This document shows positions 16,868 to 25,414 of a stretch of DNA of 64,000 nucleotides, piece by piece (position 1 is the stretch's first letter; each line of letters starts with the position of its first letter). The notes beneath the pieces were generated by a model, which was not told where the DNA came from, ran no database searches, and worked only from the letters and a program-made list of their open reading frames with translations. The stretch comes from Candidatus Poribacteria bacterium (GTDB lineage Bacteria > Poribacteria > WGA-4E > PCPOR2b): NCBI GenBank assembly GCA_003635265.1, contig PYIZ01000033.1, positions 101,826 through 165,825 of the forward strand, written 5' to 3'. The position numbers and the translations under genes were made by a program.

Positions 16868-16933
16868 GGCGCTTGTATCTTTCCGGAATAGAGGTAAAGA
16901 TATAGAGGCTGAAGGGGGTGCCGGAGGAGCAGT

Positions 16934-18001
16934 ATGGAAGGCACAATTGAGCTAGTCATACGCGATGTGCTGCTATCAAATCCAGGGGTGTACGGTATTC
17001 CGGACGAGCAGTTACACTTTCCTTTTCTATATGAATCAGAAAACGGGAACTGGTACATGACATACCGGGAGGGACCGCACTTCGAGTCGAAGTTCGGTCC
17101 CGGCAATCGTGTCCAGTGTATCCAATCGAGGGATAGGGGGTGCACATGGCTTCCATGGATGGGGATGCTGGTCGAACCCTTGCTACGTCAATTCTTCGTT
17201 ACACGTCTGAAAGATGGTAGGCTGATCAGTTATCGCTGCCGGATGGCAAAGCTCCATCAATCGTCCAGCAACACGCTTGAAGGTACAGCAATTATTCTAC
17301 GTTCACAGGACGAAGGGGCGACTTGGTCCCGAGGTTATGCACCGGTAAGTAACCTGCCCTTCAGCTTGGGCAGCCAACTGATCTCGCTCTGGGGACATGT
17401 GGTGGAGATGCCCAATGGGCGGCTGCTATGGCCCGTCTACAGTCGTGAGGGAAATACGATCTCAGGAATCGTCCAGTCTACCGATGGTGGACATAGCTTT
17501 GAGTGGCTTGCAAATGTGTGCGAAGATAACACCGTTGGCGAGCGGCGTGAGCCGGGATTGGTGCGACTGCCCTCTGGGGAGCTACTTGCCTTGATACGTT
17601 GTGGAACACAACCGTCCCGACCGATGGTGGAGGTTCGATCATCCGATGGTGGACTGACTTGGAGTTCGCCGCGCAGACTTGCTCGTCCCGGCGTGTGTCC
17701 TCAATTGTTGCTGCTGCAAAACGGCGTTTTAGTGTGTAGCTACGGCACCCGGAGATATGTGCACGTCATGGCGAGTTGGGACGGGGAAGGATGGCAATGG
17801 TCGGAACCTTTGGTACTATATGAAGGTCAAACTTCAGGTTACAGCAACCTCCAAGCGTTAGCCGATGACCGTTTTCGGGTTGCCTATCAGGAAGGATCGT
17901 TTGATGCCTATCAGGAGGGCGGCAACCGGCTTGTACGCTCCGAGATTCAGGTTGTGCCACAACGCTCTTCGTCATTAGACTGTGGGACCGTCGCCCGCTA
18001 A
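16934..18001 (+). CDS. Sialidase/BNR-repeat beta-propeller protein (second copy)
   Basis: 355-residue propeller related in type to the protein at 7691. Asp-box-like turns appear as SRDRGCTW, SQDEGATW, STDGGHSF and SSDGGLTW, and MASWDGEGWQW may be a degenerate blade. TYREGPHF supplies an N-terminal arginine of the kind found near the active site of sialidase-like exo-glycosidases. There is no signal peptide. A promoter with a 17-base spacer lies 66 bases upstream. The last 27 bases overlap the 3' end of the TauD-like gene on the opposite strand. Specificity is unknown. Confidence 0.8.
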   Translation: MEGTIELVIRDVLLSNPGVYGIPDEQLHFPFLYESENGNWYMTYREGPHFESKFGPGNRVQCIQSRDRGCTWLPWMGMLVEPLLRQFFVTRLKDGRLISYRCRMAKLHQSSSNTLEGTAIILRSQDEGATWSRGYAPVSNLPFSLGSQLISLWGHVVEMPNGRLLWPVYSREGNTISGIVQSTDGGHSFEWLANVCEDNTVGERREPGLVRLPSGELLALIRCGTQPSRPMVEVRSSDGGLTWSSPRRLARPGVCPQLLLLQNGVLVCSYGTRRYVHVMASWDGEGWQWSEPLVLYEGQTSGYSNLQALADDRFRVAYQEGSFDAYQEGGNRLVRSEIQVVPQRSSSLDCGTVAR

Positions 18002-18832
18002 GGTTGTGCGGTGAAGAACGCGCTTGTACTTTCCGCGGTCCCAAGACCGTCCCCGGTGTAAGCAGCAGCGATTGTCATACACAACGAGGTCGTTCACCCG
18101 CCATGTGTGGCGATACACAAACTGCGGTTGCGTTGACCATTCGAGCAGCTCCTTCAATAAAGCTTTGCCCTCCTCGATTGGCAAGCCATGGATACGGGTG
18201 GTGTATGAGCCAACGAGAAGTGCTTTTTTGCCGGTTTCGGGGATGGCGCGTACTAGGCGTTGATCGACCGGAGGCGTATCTTTCTGGAACGCTTCGTCCA
18301 TCAGGTTCGGCGCAATCTGTTTCCGTGAGTGTGCGATGCTATGCTCGGCGATTAGATTTTCTATATCCGTCTTCTTCCGCTCCGGTAACGCCGCATAGGC
18401 GGCGGTGAGGCTGGCAAATTCGGTTTCGCCACCTTCGGGCGGTACGATCTTGGCGTAGAGCAATGAGCCGCGCAAGGGCACGCGCTTGAACGAGCCGTCA
18501 GAATGCCAAAGTGTGTTGGCGACGGTATACAGCGTCCGTGGATCCTCCGGCGGAATGATTTCGCCGTTTTCATCAAGGTTGGAAATAATGCCGATTGGCC
18601 CACCATCGCCAATGGGGTCATTCGGCATCGTCATTTCAAGTGGTCCAAACCCTTCACTGAATGCTACATGTTGCTCATCTGTGATGTCCTGATCGTGGAA
18701 TACTAGCACCGCGTACTCGCAAAGTGCACCGCGAAGCTGTTCAAACGTTTCGGTGTCAATAGGGGCGGTGAGATCAACGCCTTGAACCTCCGCCCCGATA
18801 TGTTCTTCCAGTTTCCTAATTGTGAGGGACAT
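17975..18832 (-). CDS. TauD/TfdA-family Fe(II)/2-oxoglutarate dioxygenase
   Basis: 285-residue dioxygenase, the usual length for TauD relatives, which hydroxylate sulfonates, aryloxy acids or amino acids. The iron ligands are His110 and Asp112 (LWHSDGSF), and the distal histidine lies in CCLHRGR with the following arginines binding 2-oxoglutarate. The N-terminus, IGAEVQGVDL, is the hallmark of the family. GAGGAAACGTA precedes the ATG. It converges with the sialidase gene and diverges from the formamidase gene 81 bases away. It adds a ninth 2-oxoglutarate enzyme to the window, from a different family than the PhyH genes. Confidence 0.87.
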   Translation of the reverse strand: MSLTIRKLEEHIGAEVQGVDLTAPIDTETFEQLRGALCEYAVLVFHDQDITDEQHVAFSEGFGPLEMTMPNDPIGDGGPIGIISNLDENGEIIPPEDPRTLYTVANTLWHSDGSFKRVPLRGSLLYAKIVPPEGGETEFASLTAAYAALPERKKTDIENLIAEHSIAHSRKQIAPNLMDEAFQKDTPPVDQRLVRAIPETGKKALLVGSYTTRIHGLPIEEGKALLKELLEWSTQPQFVYRHTWRVNDLVVYDNRCCLHRGRSWDRGKYKRVLHRTTLAGDGPTV

Positions 18833-18913
18833 TACGTTTCCTCGTTAATCTGAAATGTGGCAAAGCAGCGTTTCAAATCGAAAATAGTATAACACATATA
18901 AGGAGAGAATGTT

Positions 18914-19825
18914 ATGCGTCGTTTTAATCGAACTCCCTGTTTCACGGGACCCGATGATCCCGAGATCGGACAGGTCCGGGGTGTCCTTGAACTAGGTGAA
19001 ACCGTTATCATCGAAACTATCGGTGGAGCGGACAACGACTATGAAGCTGCCGGCGAGACCAAGGCAGGGATGATAACCTCTGGCCAAAGCCATCAGCGCA
19101 ATTCGCGTCCCGGTGGTCCCTTCGAGATTCGCGGCATTGAGCCAGATGACTGGGTCGCCATCGAAATCATCGACATTGAGGTGGGACCTTACGGTTTCTA
19201 CCGTAATGGCGGTCCCAATTGGGGTAACTGGCGCTGTGTAGCTCCAGTGCGTGACGGACTTATCCATTTTCCACCTGACTTCGTTGTACCGGTGAGACCA
19301 ATGATCGGGGTTGTCCAGCTTGCATCGTGGGCTCCCAGTGGGCTAGACCACGGCGGCAACATGGATTTCAACGCCGTCCAGCCCGGCAGCACAATCCATA
19401 TTCGCGCCCAGAAACCCGGCGGTTTCCTCCATCTCGGTGATGTCCATGCCCGTATGGGAGATGGAGAGTTGACCGGCGCTGGCGTCGAAATCGACTCAGC
19501 CGTCACCCTGAAGGTAGACCGTTCACCCGGATTTCCCAACAGTAGCCCCGTCGTGGAGACCACCCGTGTGGTGGAAAGTGCCGAGGAGTATCTCACCAGT
19601 GCGATAGGAGACAGCTGGGGCGAAGTACTTAGATCCGCTTGGACCGAAATGGTTGCGTTGATTGTCGATCGCTACGACACCAGTGTGGAATATGCCAACA
19701 TGATTGTCGGCACGATAGCGGATGCGCGTCCCGGATTCGCTACGGAATATATGGGGGGGTATTTGACCTGTCAGTTAGCGGTAACCAAAGAATTGCGCCG
19801 CACCGGAAAGCCGTATGAACCATAG
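18914..19825 (+). CDS. Acetamidase/formamidase family protein
   Basis: 303-residue FmdA/AmdA family amidase, which hydrolyses formamide, acetamide or related small amides to the acid and ammonia. The conserved stretch LGDVHARMGDGELTGAGVEI is the strongest family signature, and ASWAPSGLDHGGNMDF is the conserved central loop. The N-terminus lacks a leader, so the enzyme is cytosolic. The ribosome site is AAGGAGAG. It is divergent from the TauD-like dioxygenase, so the two may share a regulatory region. The protein is shorter than the ~400-residue formamidases and matches the ~300-residue acetamidase-type branch. Confidence 0.85.
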   Translation: MRRFNRTPCFTGPDDPEIGQVRGVLELGETVIIETIGGADNDYEAAGETKAGMITSGQSHQRNSRPGGPFEIRGIEPDDWVAIEIIDIEVGPYGFYRNGGPNWGNWRCVAPVRDGLIHFPPDFVVPVRPMIGVVQLASWAPSGLDHGGNMDFNAVQPGSTIHIRAQKPGGFLHLGDVHARMGDGELTGAGVEIDSAVTLKVDRSPGFPNSSPVVETTRVVESAEEYLTSAIGDSWGEVLRSAWTEMVALIVDRYDTSVEYANMIVGTIADARPGFATEYMGGYLTCQLAVTKELRRTGKPYEP

Positions 19826-19859
19826 ATGCCGGTATCAGTCTCCAAATTGGCACGAAAGA

Positions 19860-20008
19860 CTTATGTTAAAAAATCGTGCAGCAGAAACCAATTTAGTTCA
19901 CTAGTGCACTAGTTCATTAATTAACCAATGTACTAATGAACCAATGAACACAACGGGACATTACGTTTCACGTCCTTAGCATTTTGCACTTTCCTTTAAC
20001 ATGAGCCT
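19860..20008. repeat. Composite mosaic repeat flanked by inverted C modules
   Basis: It opens with an inverted module C (CTTATGTTAAAAAATCGTGC through AAACCAATTT, 19860-19894) and continues with a run of module B' (TTCATTAATTAACCAATG through ACTAATGAACC) and a partial inverted A (TTACGTTTCACGTCC, 19961-19975). It ends with a forward partial C (TTTTGCACTTTCCTTTAAC then ATGAGCC, 19982-20008). The two C copies face each other as terminal inverted repeats about 150 bases apart, a MITE-like arrangement. Confidence 0.6.
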
Positions 20009-20013
20009 TGATC

Positions 20014-21006
20014 CTATATCCCTAATGCTTCAGCTTGTTTGCAAGCGGATTGAATTAGATTTCGCACCCTATCTCCTTTATTGTGTTCAGGGCGTTCATG
20101 AAGCCACCCTAGCAGTGCCAGCGACCGGATTAGTAGAAACATGGGCAGTAGCTCAATAGCCTCATCAGAAAGGGGACGTTCCGATCGATAGCCTGCAATT
20201 AGTGCGTCGCGCGCGACCTTAAAATGGGGTGGCTTTCGATAGGCATCAAGTGCGACAGCAAGTTCGTACTGGTGCCAACCAAAGCCGGAATCGTCGAAAT
20301 CGATTACGTGCAACTGGTCGCCGTTGACAAGGAGATTATGGGGGTGTAGATCCGCATGGATTAGGCTATAGATCTCGCTCCCTTTGCCGTAATCAGACAA
20401 GGTACGATGGATAGCACGACGGGTATTGAGAATATGCTCTCGCTCTGACGCTTTCAGCTCTGGTAAAACCCAAAAGGGACCCCAGAAAGGCGTATCCCCC
20501 ATAAATCCGTCCGCATCGAAGGCGTGTCGCTGGAAATCCTCCGGAACTTGCCAACTCACTGCCTGATTGTGGATTCTGGCGGCGATCCGTCCAAGTTGGT
20601 TGAAATGCAACGCCAGAGTCCGCATATCGGGTGCTTGCACTATGATGCTCGACAACGTTACCCCCTCAAACCATTCGACGATTCCGACGTGTCGGGTCTC
20701 CGTTGATCCCGGCACAGGGACGGTTGCGTAGCCGTGTCCCTCACGCGTCAACCGTGGTAACGGCACACCGATGCCCGCTCGTTTCAACGCAGCTGTCCAC
20801 TGCTGCTCGGAGTTCAACTCAGCGAGATTGTGATAGTCCGGTCGGTGGATGCGAAGGGCATAGGTTTCGTCTGTGTCTGTATCAATACGAAATACGGTAT
20901 TTTCAGAGATAGATATCAGCTCTAGCTCCGTGGCGCAGATATCCCATTCGTCCAACGCTCGCTCGGCGATTGCCCGCAGGGTAGCGCGGTCAAGGGGTTG
21001 TGCCAT
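20014..21006 (-). CDS. APH-family kinase, probably acting on an amino alcohol or hydroxylysine-like substrate
   Basis: 330-residue member of the aminoglycoside phosphotransferase (protein-kinase-like) family. The catalytic loop HADLHPHN and the metal-binding VIDFDD are both intact, and the ATP-binding lobe is N-terminal. GGAGG lies 6 bases before the ATG at 21006, which sits inside the end of the aminotransferase gene (17-base overlap), so translation is likely coupled. In animals and bacteria a kinase of this type (AGPHD1/hydroxylysine kinase) is paired with an AGXT2L-type phospholyase, and the neighbour here has that pattern. The predicted role is phosphorylation of a hydroxyl amine, followed by phospholyase cleavage; the exact substrate is inference. 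Confidence 0.8.
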   Translation of the reverse strand: MAQPLDRATLRAIAERALDEWDICATELELISISENTVFRIDTDTDETYALRIHRPDYHNLAELNSEQQWTAALKRAGIGVPLPRLTREGHGYATVPVPGSTETRHVGIVEWFEGVTLSSIIVQAPDMRTLALHFNQLGRIAARIHNQAVSWQVPEDFQRHAFDADGFMGDTPFWGPFWVLPELKASEREHILNTRRAIHRTLSDYGKGSEIYSLIHADLHPHNLLVNGDQLHVIDFDDSGFGWHQYELAVALDAYRKPPHFKVARDALIAGYRSERPLSDEAIELLPMFLLIRSLALLGWLHERPEHNKGDRVRNLIQSACKQAEALGI

Positions 21007-22273
21007 AGACATCCTCCACGATCTCTGCAAATGCGGTGAGGAATAGATCGGCGTGTTCGCGGGAAAACACCAGCGGCGGACGAATTTTGAGAACATTGCC
21101 CAGCGATCCAGCGCTCCCGATGAGGAACCCTTTTTCCTTCAGGCGATTGACAAACAGTGTGGCACCCTCGCGGTCAGGGACTTTGGTATCGTGGTCACTC
21201 ACCCACTCCAACCCGATGAACAGACCGTGCCCACGAATTTCTGCCATAGGCGGGCAGTGTGGTTGGAGCTTGGACAGTTCGGTGCGCAGATATTCGCCGA
21301 CATCGGTGACGCTCTCCCGTAGGTTTTCAGCTTCGATTACCTCTATCACCGCCATACCCACCGCAGCCTGTAACGGACTGGAAGCAAAGGTATTGAAGTA
21401 ACGTTTACGTTCGCGGAAAGCGTCCACCAGTTCCGTTCTTGCCACAGTCCCAGCCAGAGGCAGCCCGTTTCCCATCGGTTTGCCCATCGTGATAATGTCT
21501 GGAACGAAGTCCATCACCTCGTAGCCCCACCAGCTACCCGTCCGGCAAAAACCTGCCTGCACTTCGTCAGCGATGAACAGACCGCCAGCGTTGCGGACGA
21601 TTTCGGCGGCTTTTGGCATAAAACCTTTTGGGATGTCGGGCAAACCCTCGTTGGCGAGAATGGGGCAGACCAACATACCCGCGAAGGGGACATCGTTAGC
21701 AGCAAAACTGTCGATCGCCCTACGGACTTCTGATAGGTAGAGGTCGGTCAGTTCGGATTCGGAGGCGTCCTCTTGCAGCGGACGATACCGCTGTGGATAC
21801 GGGATAGCACGGATCTCAGGATCTGCATCGCTAGCGCGAGTGAGTTTGCCAACTTCCGCGCTGTTACCGTGGTACGCAGCGTCGGTGCAGATGATCCCCC
21901 GTCCGCTGGTTGCTATACGCGCCATGCTCATGGCGACTTCGTTGGCTTCCGTTCCTGTGCAGGTGAACACAACACTTGCCAACTCGTCAGCGTGGTGGCC
22001 GGTCAGGCGTTCAGCGTAGTCGAGGACACCTTCGTGCAGATACCGACTGTGGACGTTGAGCGTACTCGCCTGTCGGTGCATCGCCTCAACCACATGTGGA
22101 TGGCAGTGCCCCACACAAGGTACGTTGTTATACATATCTAGGTAGCGCTGTCCATCGGGGTCAAACAGCCATACCCCTTCTCCACGCACGATGTTTACCG
22201 CCTCTTTGTAGAAAAGTGGTGTCCCGGTGCCTAGCAATTTTTCACGGCGTGCAAGTAAATCGGTTGTGGCCAT
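20990..22273 (-). CDS. Class III aminotransferase-fold phospholyase (AGXT2L type)
   Basis: 427-residue PLP enzyme of aminotransferase class III. PLP is bound through the lysine of ITMGKPMGNG, and the family landmarks GHCHPHVVEAM, TCTGTEANEVA, IADEVQAGFCRTG and RGHGLFIGLEW are in place. MYNNVPCVGHCHP and KPMGNG are more like ethanolamine-phosphate or phosphohydroxylysine phospholyases (AGXT2L1/2) than classical ornithine or GABA aminotransferases, where different residues occupy these positions. It overlaps the kinase gene by 17 bases, which supports a kinase-phospholyase route yielding an aldehyde, phosphate and ammonia. AAAGGG precedes the ATG. Confidence 0.83.
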   Translation of the reverse strand: MATTDLLARREKLLGTGTPLFYKEAVNIVRGEGVWLFDPDGQRYLDMYNNVPCVGHCHPHVVEAMHRQASTLNVHSRYLHEGVLDYAERLTGHHADELASVVFTCTGTEANEVAMSMARIATSGRGIICTDAAYHGNSAEVGKLTRASDADPEIRAIPYPQRYRPLQEDASESELTDLYLSEVRRAIDSFAANDVPFAGMLVCPILANEGLPDIPKGFMPKAAEIVRNAGGLFIADEVQAGFCRTGSWWGYEVMDFVPDIITMGKPMGNGLPLAGTVARTELVDAFRERKRYFNTFASSPLQAAVGMAVIEVIEAENLRESVTDVGEYLRTELSKLQPHCPPMAEIRGHGLFIGLEWVSDHDTKVPDREGATLFVNRLKEKGFLIGSAGSLGNVLKIRPPLVFSREHADLFLTAFAEIVEDVYGTTP

Positions 22274-22343
22274 AAGGTTCCCTTTCAGGTTTATAAAGTG
22301 CCTTTGGCAGTGGTTCGTGGGTTAGTTCGTACACTAACACGCT

Positions 22344-23969
22344 CTATCTGTAACGGATATACAGTTCAAGTTTTTCGATCTGGATACGACCAAAAATAGC
22401 GGGCAGTTGTTGGGTCAACCTCATGCCGACGAGATTGGCTCCCACCGCAAGATAACGCGGTGCTACGGTGAAAATCAACCAATTTTTGAAAGCATTAACC
22501 TTCGGAGTATCTAATGTCTCAGCGCGAGGGGTGTCGAGCAGGATGTTGTTTAACCTCACCTCAATCCGCGATCCAATCTCCTCAAGCTTTTCTTTCACAG
22601 ACAAAGCCTCACTAGCTGCATCAGAGATAGCGATCCGTAACGTCATCTGATCGATCTCGTCTGATGCTGCATTCACATCATCCGCCACATTCAGGATGAG
22701 CAGCGTATCCTCTCCGCCGTCATCTGCCAACGCTGCGGGCAAAGCTGCTAGCATGTTGGTCTGGAAATACATGTGCCGAGGGGTGTGCCAATTCGCCGGT
22801 GATGGCACCACATATTCAGCGTGTCCGCCGCCGCGTCGTTCGACGAAAAACACTTTGTCCACTCCTTTGAGCGTGTCGGGGCTGCCAATTTCACTGAAGA
22901 CTTTGCGCTGCGTTTCCCACCGAGGGGACGGACTGAGCCCCAGATGTTGTGCCGATTGTGGGGAGGATACCATTAAATTGAACGTGTGCATACCGTCGGG
23001 ATTTTGACGCCACCAGTTCGCGCAAACACCGCGCCAGACTTCTAGGTCCGGCTCCCTATACCCATCGGTGGAGTGATGGTCGTCAAAGCTTGGGTAGACC
23101 TTGATGGGGGTGTCCGCGGTGATATGGCGAAAGGCAGCTATGTCTGCGTTTGCTGTCCGTGTGCCGACTACGAGGATATCAACTAGAAAATCACGCACCC
23201 AAGTCTCCACGTCCATACCGTCAAAATGGCATCCCATGAGGTCCTCCGGCACGCGGGCTGCCAACAGCAGTGGTCGCCCACGTTTGTTCCCAATGTCAAG
23301 CAGGGTGGTGCGTATATCGCGCATGAAGCCGGTCAGTATATCGCGGTGCAACCATTGCTCCTCTGGGAATAGCACCGGGATCCGTGCGAAGTCAATTTGG
23401 ATGCCGTCGAAGTCGTAGATCTCAGCCACTTCGCGCACCACGTTCAGCTTCAAATCGCGCACCCCTTGGAAGGCAAAATTCCAGTAGGGGTGCCATTTGT
23501 AGATTAACCAGTCCGGATGTTCAGCTTTTAGTGGAATCGGTTGATCGAACGGACGGGGCGGATCGAACAGATCGTCGTTGTCTGATCCATTGATCCGGTA
23601 TGAAAAGAAGACCTCTCGACCGCGTTTCTTTGCCTCGACCAAGAGAACCTCAACTGGATCGATACCAACTTCCCACCATTTCGGAAAGACGTTTTCCGTG
23701 TAGGGTATTACCTCACTGGGCCAGACCGCTGTGTTCCCTTCTCCCCATTCAAACCAAATGCTGTCAATCTGGTTTGGTTGCTCATCAAGGCGACTCATGT
23801 AGAAGTCTATAATCTTATCTAGCCGCTCTGGCCCAACCTCGTTATTCCTGAATACACCGTTAGCCAATACATCGTCTTGGAAGATGATTCGACGCTGCCG
23901 GTTGATAGCCGCAATGTGTTCGCGGCTGATGGATAATCTGTTAGATGTCGTTCCGTCTGGTGCGTTCAT
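22344..23969 (-). CDS. TIM-barrel glycoside-hydrolase-like protein
   Basis: 541-residue protein whose central region, DFDGIQIDFARIP, matches the strand carrying an acid in GHL10/alpha-amylase-like barrels. A second acidic motif is in FDGMDVETWVRD. The N-terminal region (about residues 25-330) looks like the barrel, and the C-terminal ~150 residues are beta-rich and may be an accessory domain. No signal peptide is visible, so a cytosolic location is predicted. It is the first gene of a three-gene minus-strand cluster with the phospholyase and kinase, which suggests the substrate could be a glycoconjugated amine, although this is speculative. GGAGACTTCCT precedes the ATG. Confidence 0.6.
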   Translation of the reverse strand: MNAPDGTTSNRLSISREHIAAINRQRRIIFQDDVLANGVFRNNEVGPERLDKIIDFYMSRLDEQPNQIDSIWFEWGEGNTAVWPSEVIPYTENVFPKWWEVGIDPVEVLLVEAKKRGREVFFSYRINGSDNDDLFDPPRPFDQPIPLKAEHPDWLIYKWHPYWNFAFQGVRDLKLNVVREVAEIYDFDGIQIDFARIPVLFPEEQWLHRDILTGFMRDIRTTLLDIGNKRGRPLLLAARVPEDLMGCHFDGMDVETWVRDFLVDILVVGTRTANADIAAFRHITADTPIKVYPSFDDHHSTDGYREPDLEVWRGVCANWWRQNPDGMHTFNLMVSSPQSAQHLGLSPSPRWETQRKVFSEIGSPDTLKGVDKVFFVERRGGGHAEYVVPSPANWHTPRHMYFQTNMLAALPAALADDGGEDTLLILNVADDVNAASDEIDQMTLRIAISDAASEALSVKEKLEEIGSRIEVRLNNILLDTPRAETLDTPKVNAFKNWLIFTVAPRYLAVGANLVGMRLTQQLPAIFGRIQIEKLELYIRYR

Positions 23970-24100
23970 AGGAAGTCTCCAACGGTTTCAAAATCGTGGC
24001 TGCGGTTGCGGGTGGCACGGTTACACGAAAAATTATATCAAAATTGCGAGAGATTTAGAATAAAAATCGAGAACTGATAGAGGTGCCCAAAGTGGATGCG

Positions 24101-24135
24101 AGTTCACTAATGTACTAATGAACCAATGAACAAAC
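24101..24135 (+). repeat. Mosaic repeat, module B only
   Basis: Reads AGTTCACTAATGTACTAATG then AACCAATGAACAAAC, matching the module B portion of 25325-25355. It lies just upstream of the promoter of the Ldh2-type gene. Confidence 0.5.
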
Positions 24136-24147
24136 TGTTTTTGGATG

Positions 24148-24176
24148 TTGACAGACACTGGATTCTTGTGTATGAT
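24148..24176 (+). promoter_or_regulatory. Sigma-70-type promoter for the Ldh2-type gene
   Basis: TTGACA at 24148-24153 and TATGAT at 24171-24176 are separated by 17 bases. The gene starts 61 bases after the -10 box. Confidence 0.7.
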
Positions 24177-24236
24177 ATTTACTATAACTGAAGTACCTTA
24201 ATCTCACAGTGCGATAACGGAGAAGGAGTCAAAACT

Positions 24237-25313
24237 ATGGCAGAAATGCACTGTTTCAACGCAAGCTATCTGCATGCAATAACTCGGCAACTGTTCTTGG
24301 CGGTGGATACGCCACGTCACATCGCTGAGGTCGTCGCAGAAATCTTAATCAACGCCAACCTCGCGGGACACGACTCGCACGGTGTACTCCGGATCCCCGG
24401 ATATCTAAGTAGCGTCTCAAATGGTGGGCTTCAGCCTGCTGCTGAACCGGAGATATCCAACGAAACGGGTAATACTTTCCGTGTTGATGGGAGGGATGGT
24501 CATGGACACTACACTGCTCGACGAGCGATGGAGCTGGCAATTGAGAAGGCAAAGGCTGCGGATAACTGCGCTGTGAGTTTTGTCAACACTGGGCATATCG
24601 GACGGCTTGGTGAGTATGCGGAGCAAGCGGCACGGGCGGGGTGCATCGGCATCATCACCTATGGAGGCGGTACGAAGGGCAGGGGCGGCACTGTGCCTTT
24701 CGGAGGTGCGCGGGGAGCGTTAGGGACCAATCCGATTGCCGTTGGTGTGCCAACCGGGGACGATAGTCCGTTCGTCATCGATTTTGCCACAAGTATGATT
24801 GCCGCCGGCAAAGTTTCGGTCGCCGTAAGCATGGGCGTGGATCTGCCAGAGGGTTGTATTGTGGATAAGCACGGTAATCCTAGCGTCAAGCCAGCCGATT
24901 TGAGAGACGGTGGATCTCTATTGACGTTCGGTGCGCATAAAGGATACGCATTCTCTCTCCTCGTATGTCTGCTGGCTGGTCTGTCTGGCACTTTTGATAT
25001 TGAGAACGCTGCGATGGGAAGCAGCACGTTAATGCAAGTAATTAATATCAACGCGTTTACGCCGTTGGAACCCTATCAGGGTGGAGTCCGCGCGTTTCTT
25101 GATGGCATTAAGTCCATACCGCCGGCGCCCGGGTTTGATGAAGTGTTGGTGCCGGGAGATTTTGAAGCCCGTTCTCGATCTCAGCGAATTGCTAACGGTA
25201 TTGACGTTCCCGATACTATCTATAGCCAACTTCAGGAGTGCGCGGAGAAACTGAACTTCTCCTTGAGTGAAGATCTTGTCGAGGCTGCCGACGTGGAACG
25301 ATACCAAGGGTGA
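24237..25313 (+). CDS. Ldh2 family malate/L-lactate/ureidoglycolate-type dehydrogenase
   Basis: 358-residue NAD(P)-dependent oxidoreductase of the Ldh_2 (LDH2/malate) superfamily, which oxidises 2-hydroxy acids and related compounds. GHDSHGVLRIPGY is the family signature and holds the catalytic histidine. VIDFATSMIAAGK and FGAHKGYAFSLL are the other conserved blocks. A strong promoter (24148-24176) precedes it, and its stop codon lies at the start of a mosaic repeat. The gene is followed by a tandem pair of PhyH dioxygenases. Substrate undetermined; the family includes malate, lactate, ureidoglycolate and sulfolactate dehydrogenases. Confidence 0.86.
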   Translation: MAEMHCFNASYLHAITRQLFLAVDTPRHIAEVVAEILINANLAGHDSHGVLRIPGYLSSVSNGGLQPAAEPEISNETGNTFRVDGRDGHGHYTARRAMELAIEKAKAADNCAVSFVNTGHIGRLGEYAEQAARAGCIGIITYGGGTKGRGGTVPFGGARGALGTNPIAVGVPTGDDSPFVIDFATSMIAAGKVSVAVSMGVDLPEGCIVDKHGNPSVKPADLRDGGSLLTFGAHKGYAFSLLVCLLAGLSGTFDIENAAMGSSTLMQVININAFTPLEPYQGGVRAFLDGIKSIPPAPGFDEVLVPGDFEARSRSQRIANGIDVPDTIYSQLQECAEKLNFSLSEDLVEAADVERYQG

Positions 25314-25388
25314 AACGTGAAAAATGAACGAATGTACTAATGAACCAATGAACAAAATCGGTTTCTGTCGCATGATTTCTTAACATGG
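25310..25388 (+). repeat. Mosaic intergenic repeat, modules A-B-C, abutting the previous gene's stop codon
   Basis: A partial A (GTGAAACGTGAAAA), B (GAATGTACTAATGAACCAAT) and C (CGGTTTCTGTCGCATGAT then TTCTTAACATGGA, 25359-25388) occur in the same order as at 6171-6282. Module A begins with the TGA stop of the upstream Ldh2-type gene. Confidence 0.65.
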
Positions 25389-25414
25389 ACTAACATGTTT
25401 ATGAGGAGAATATT

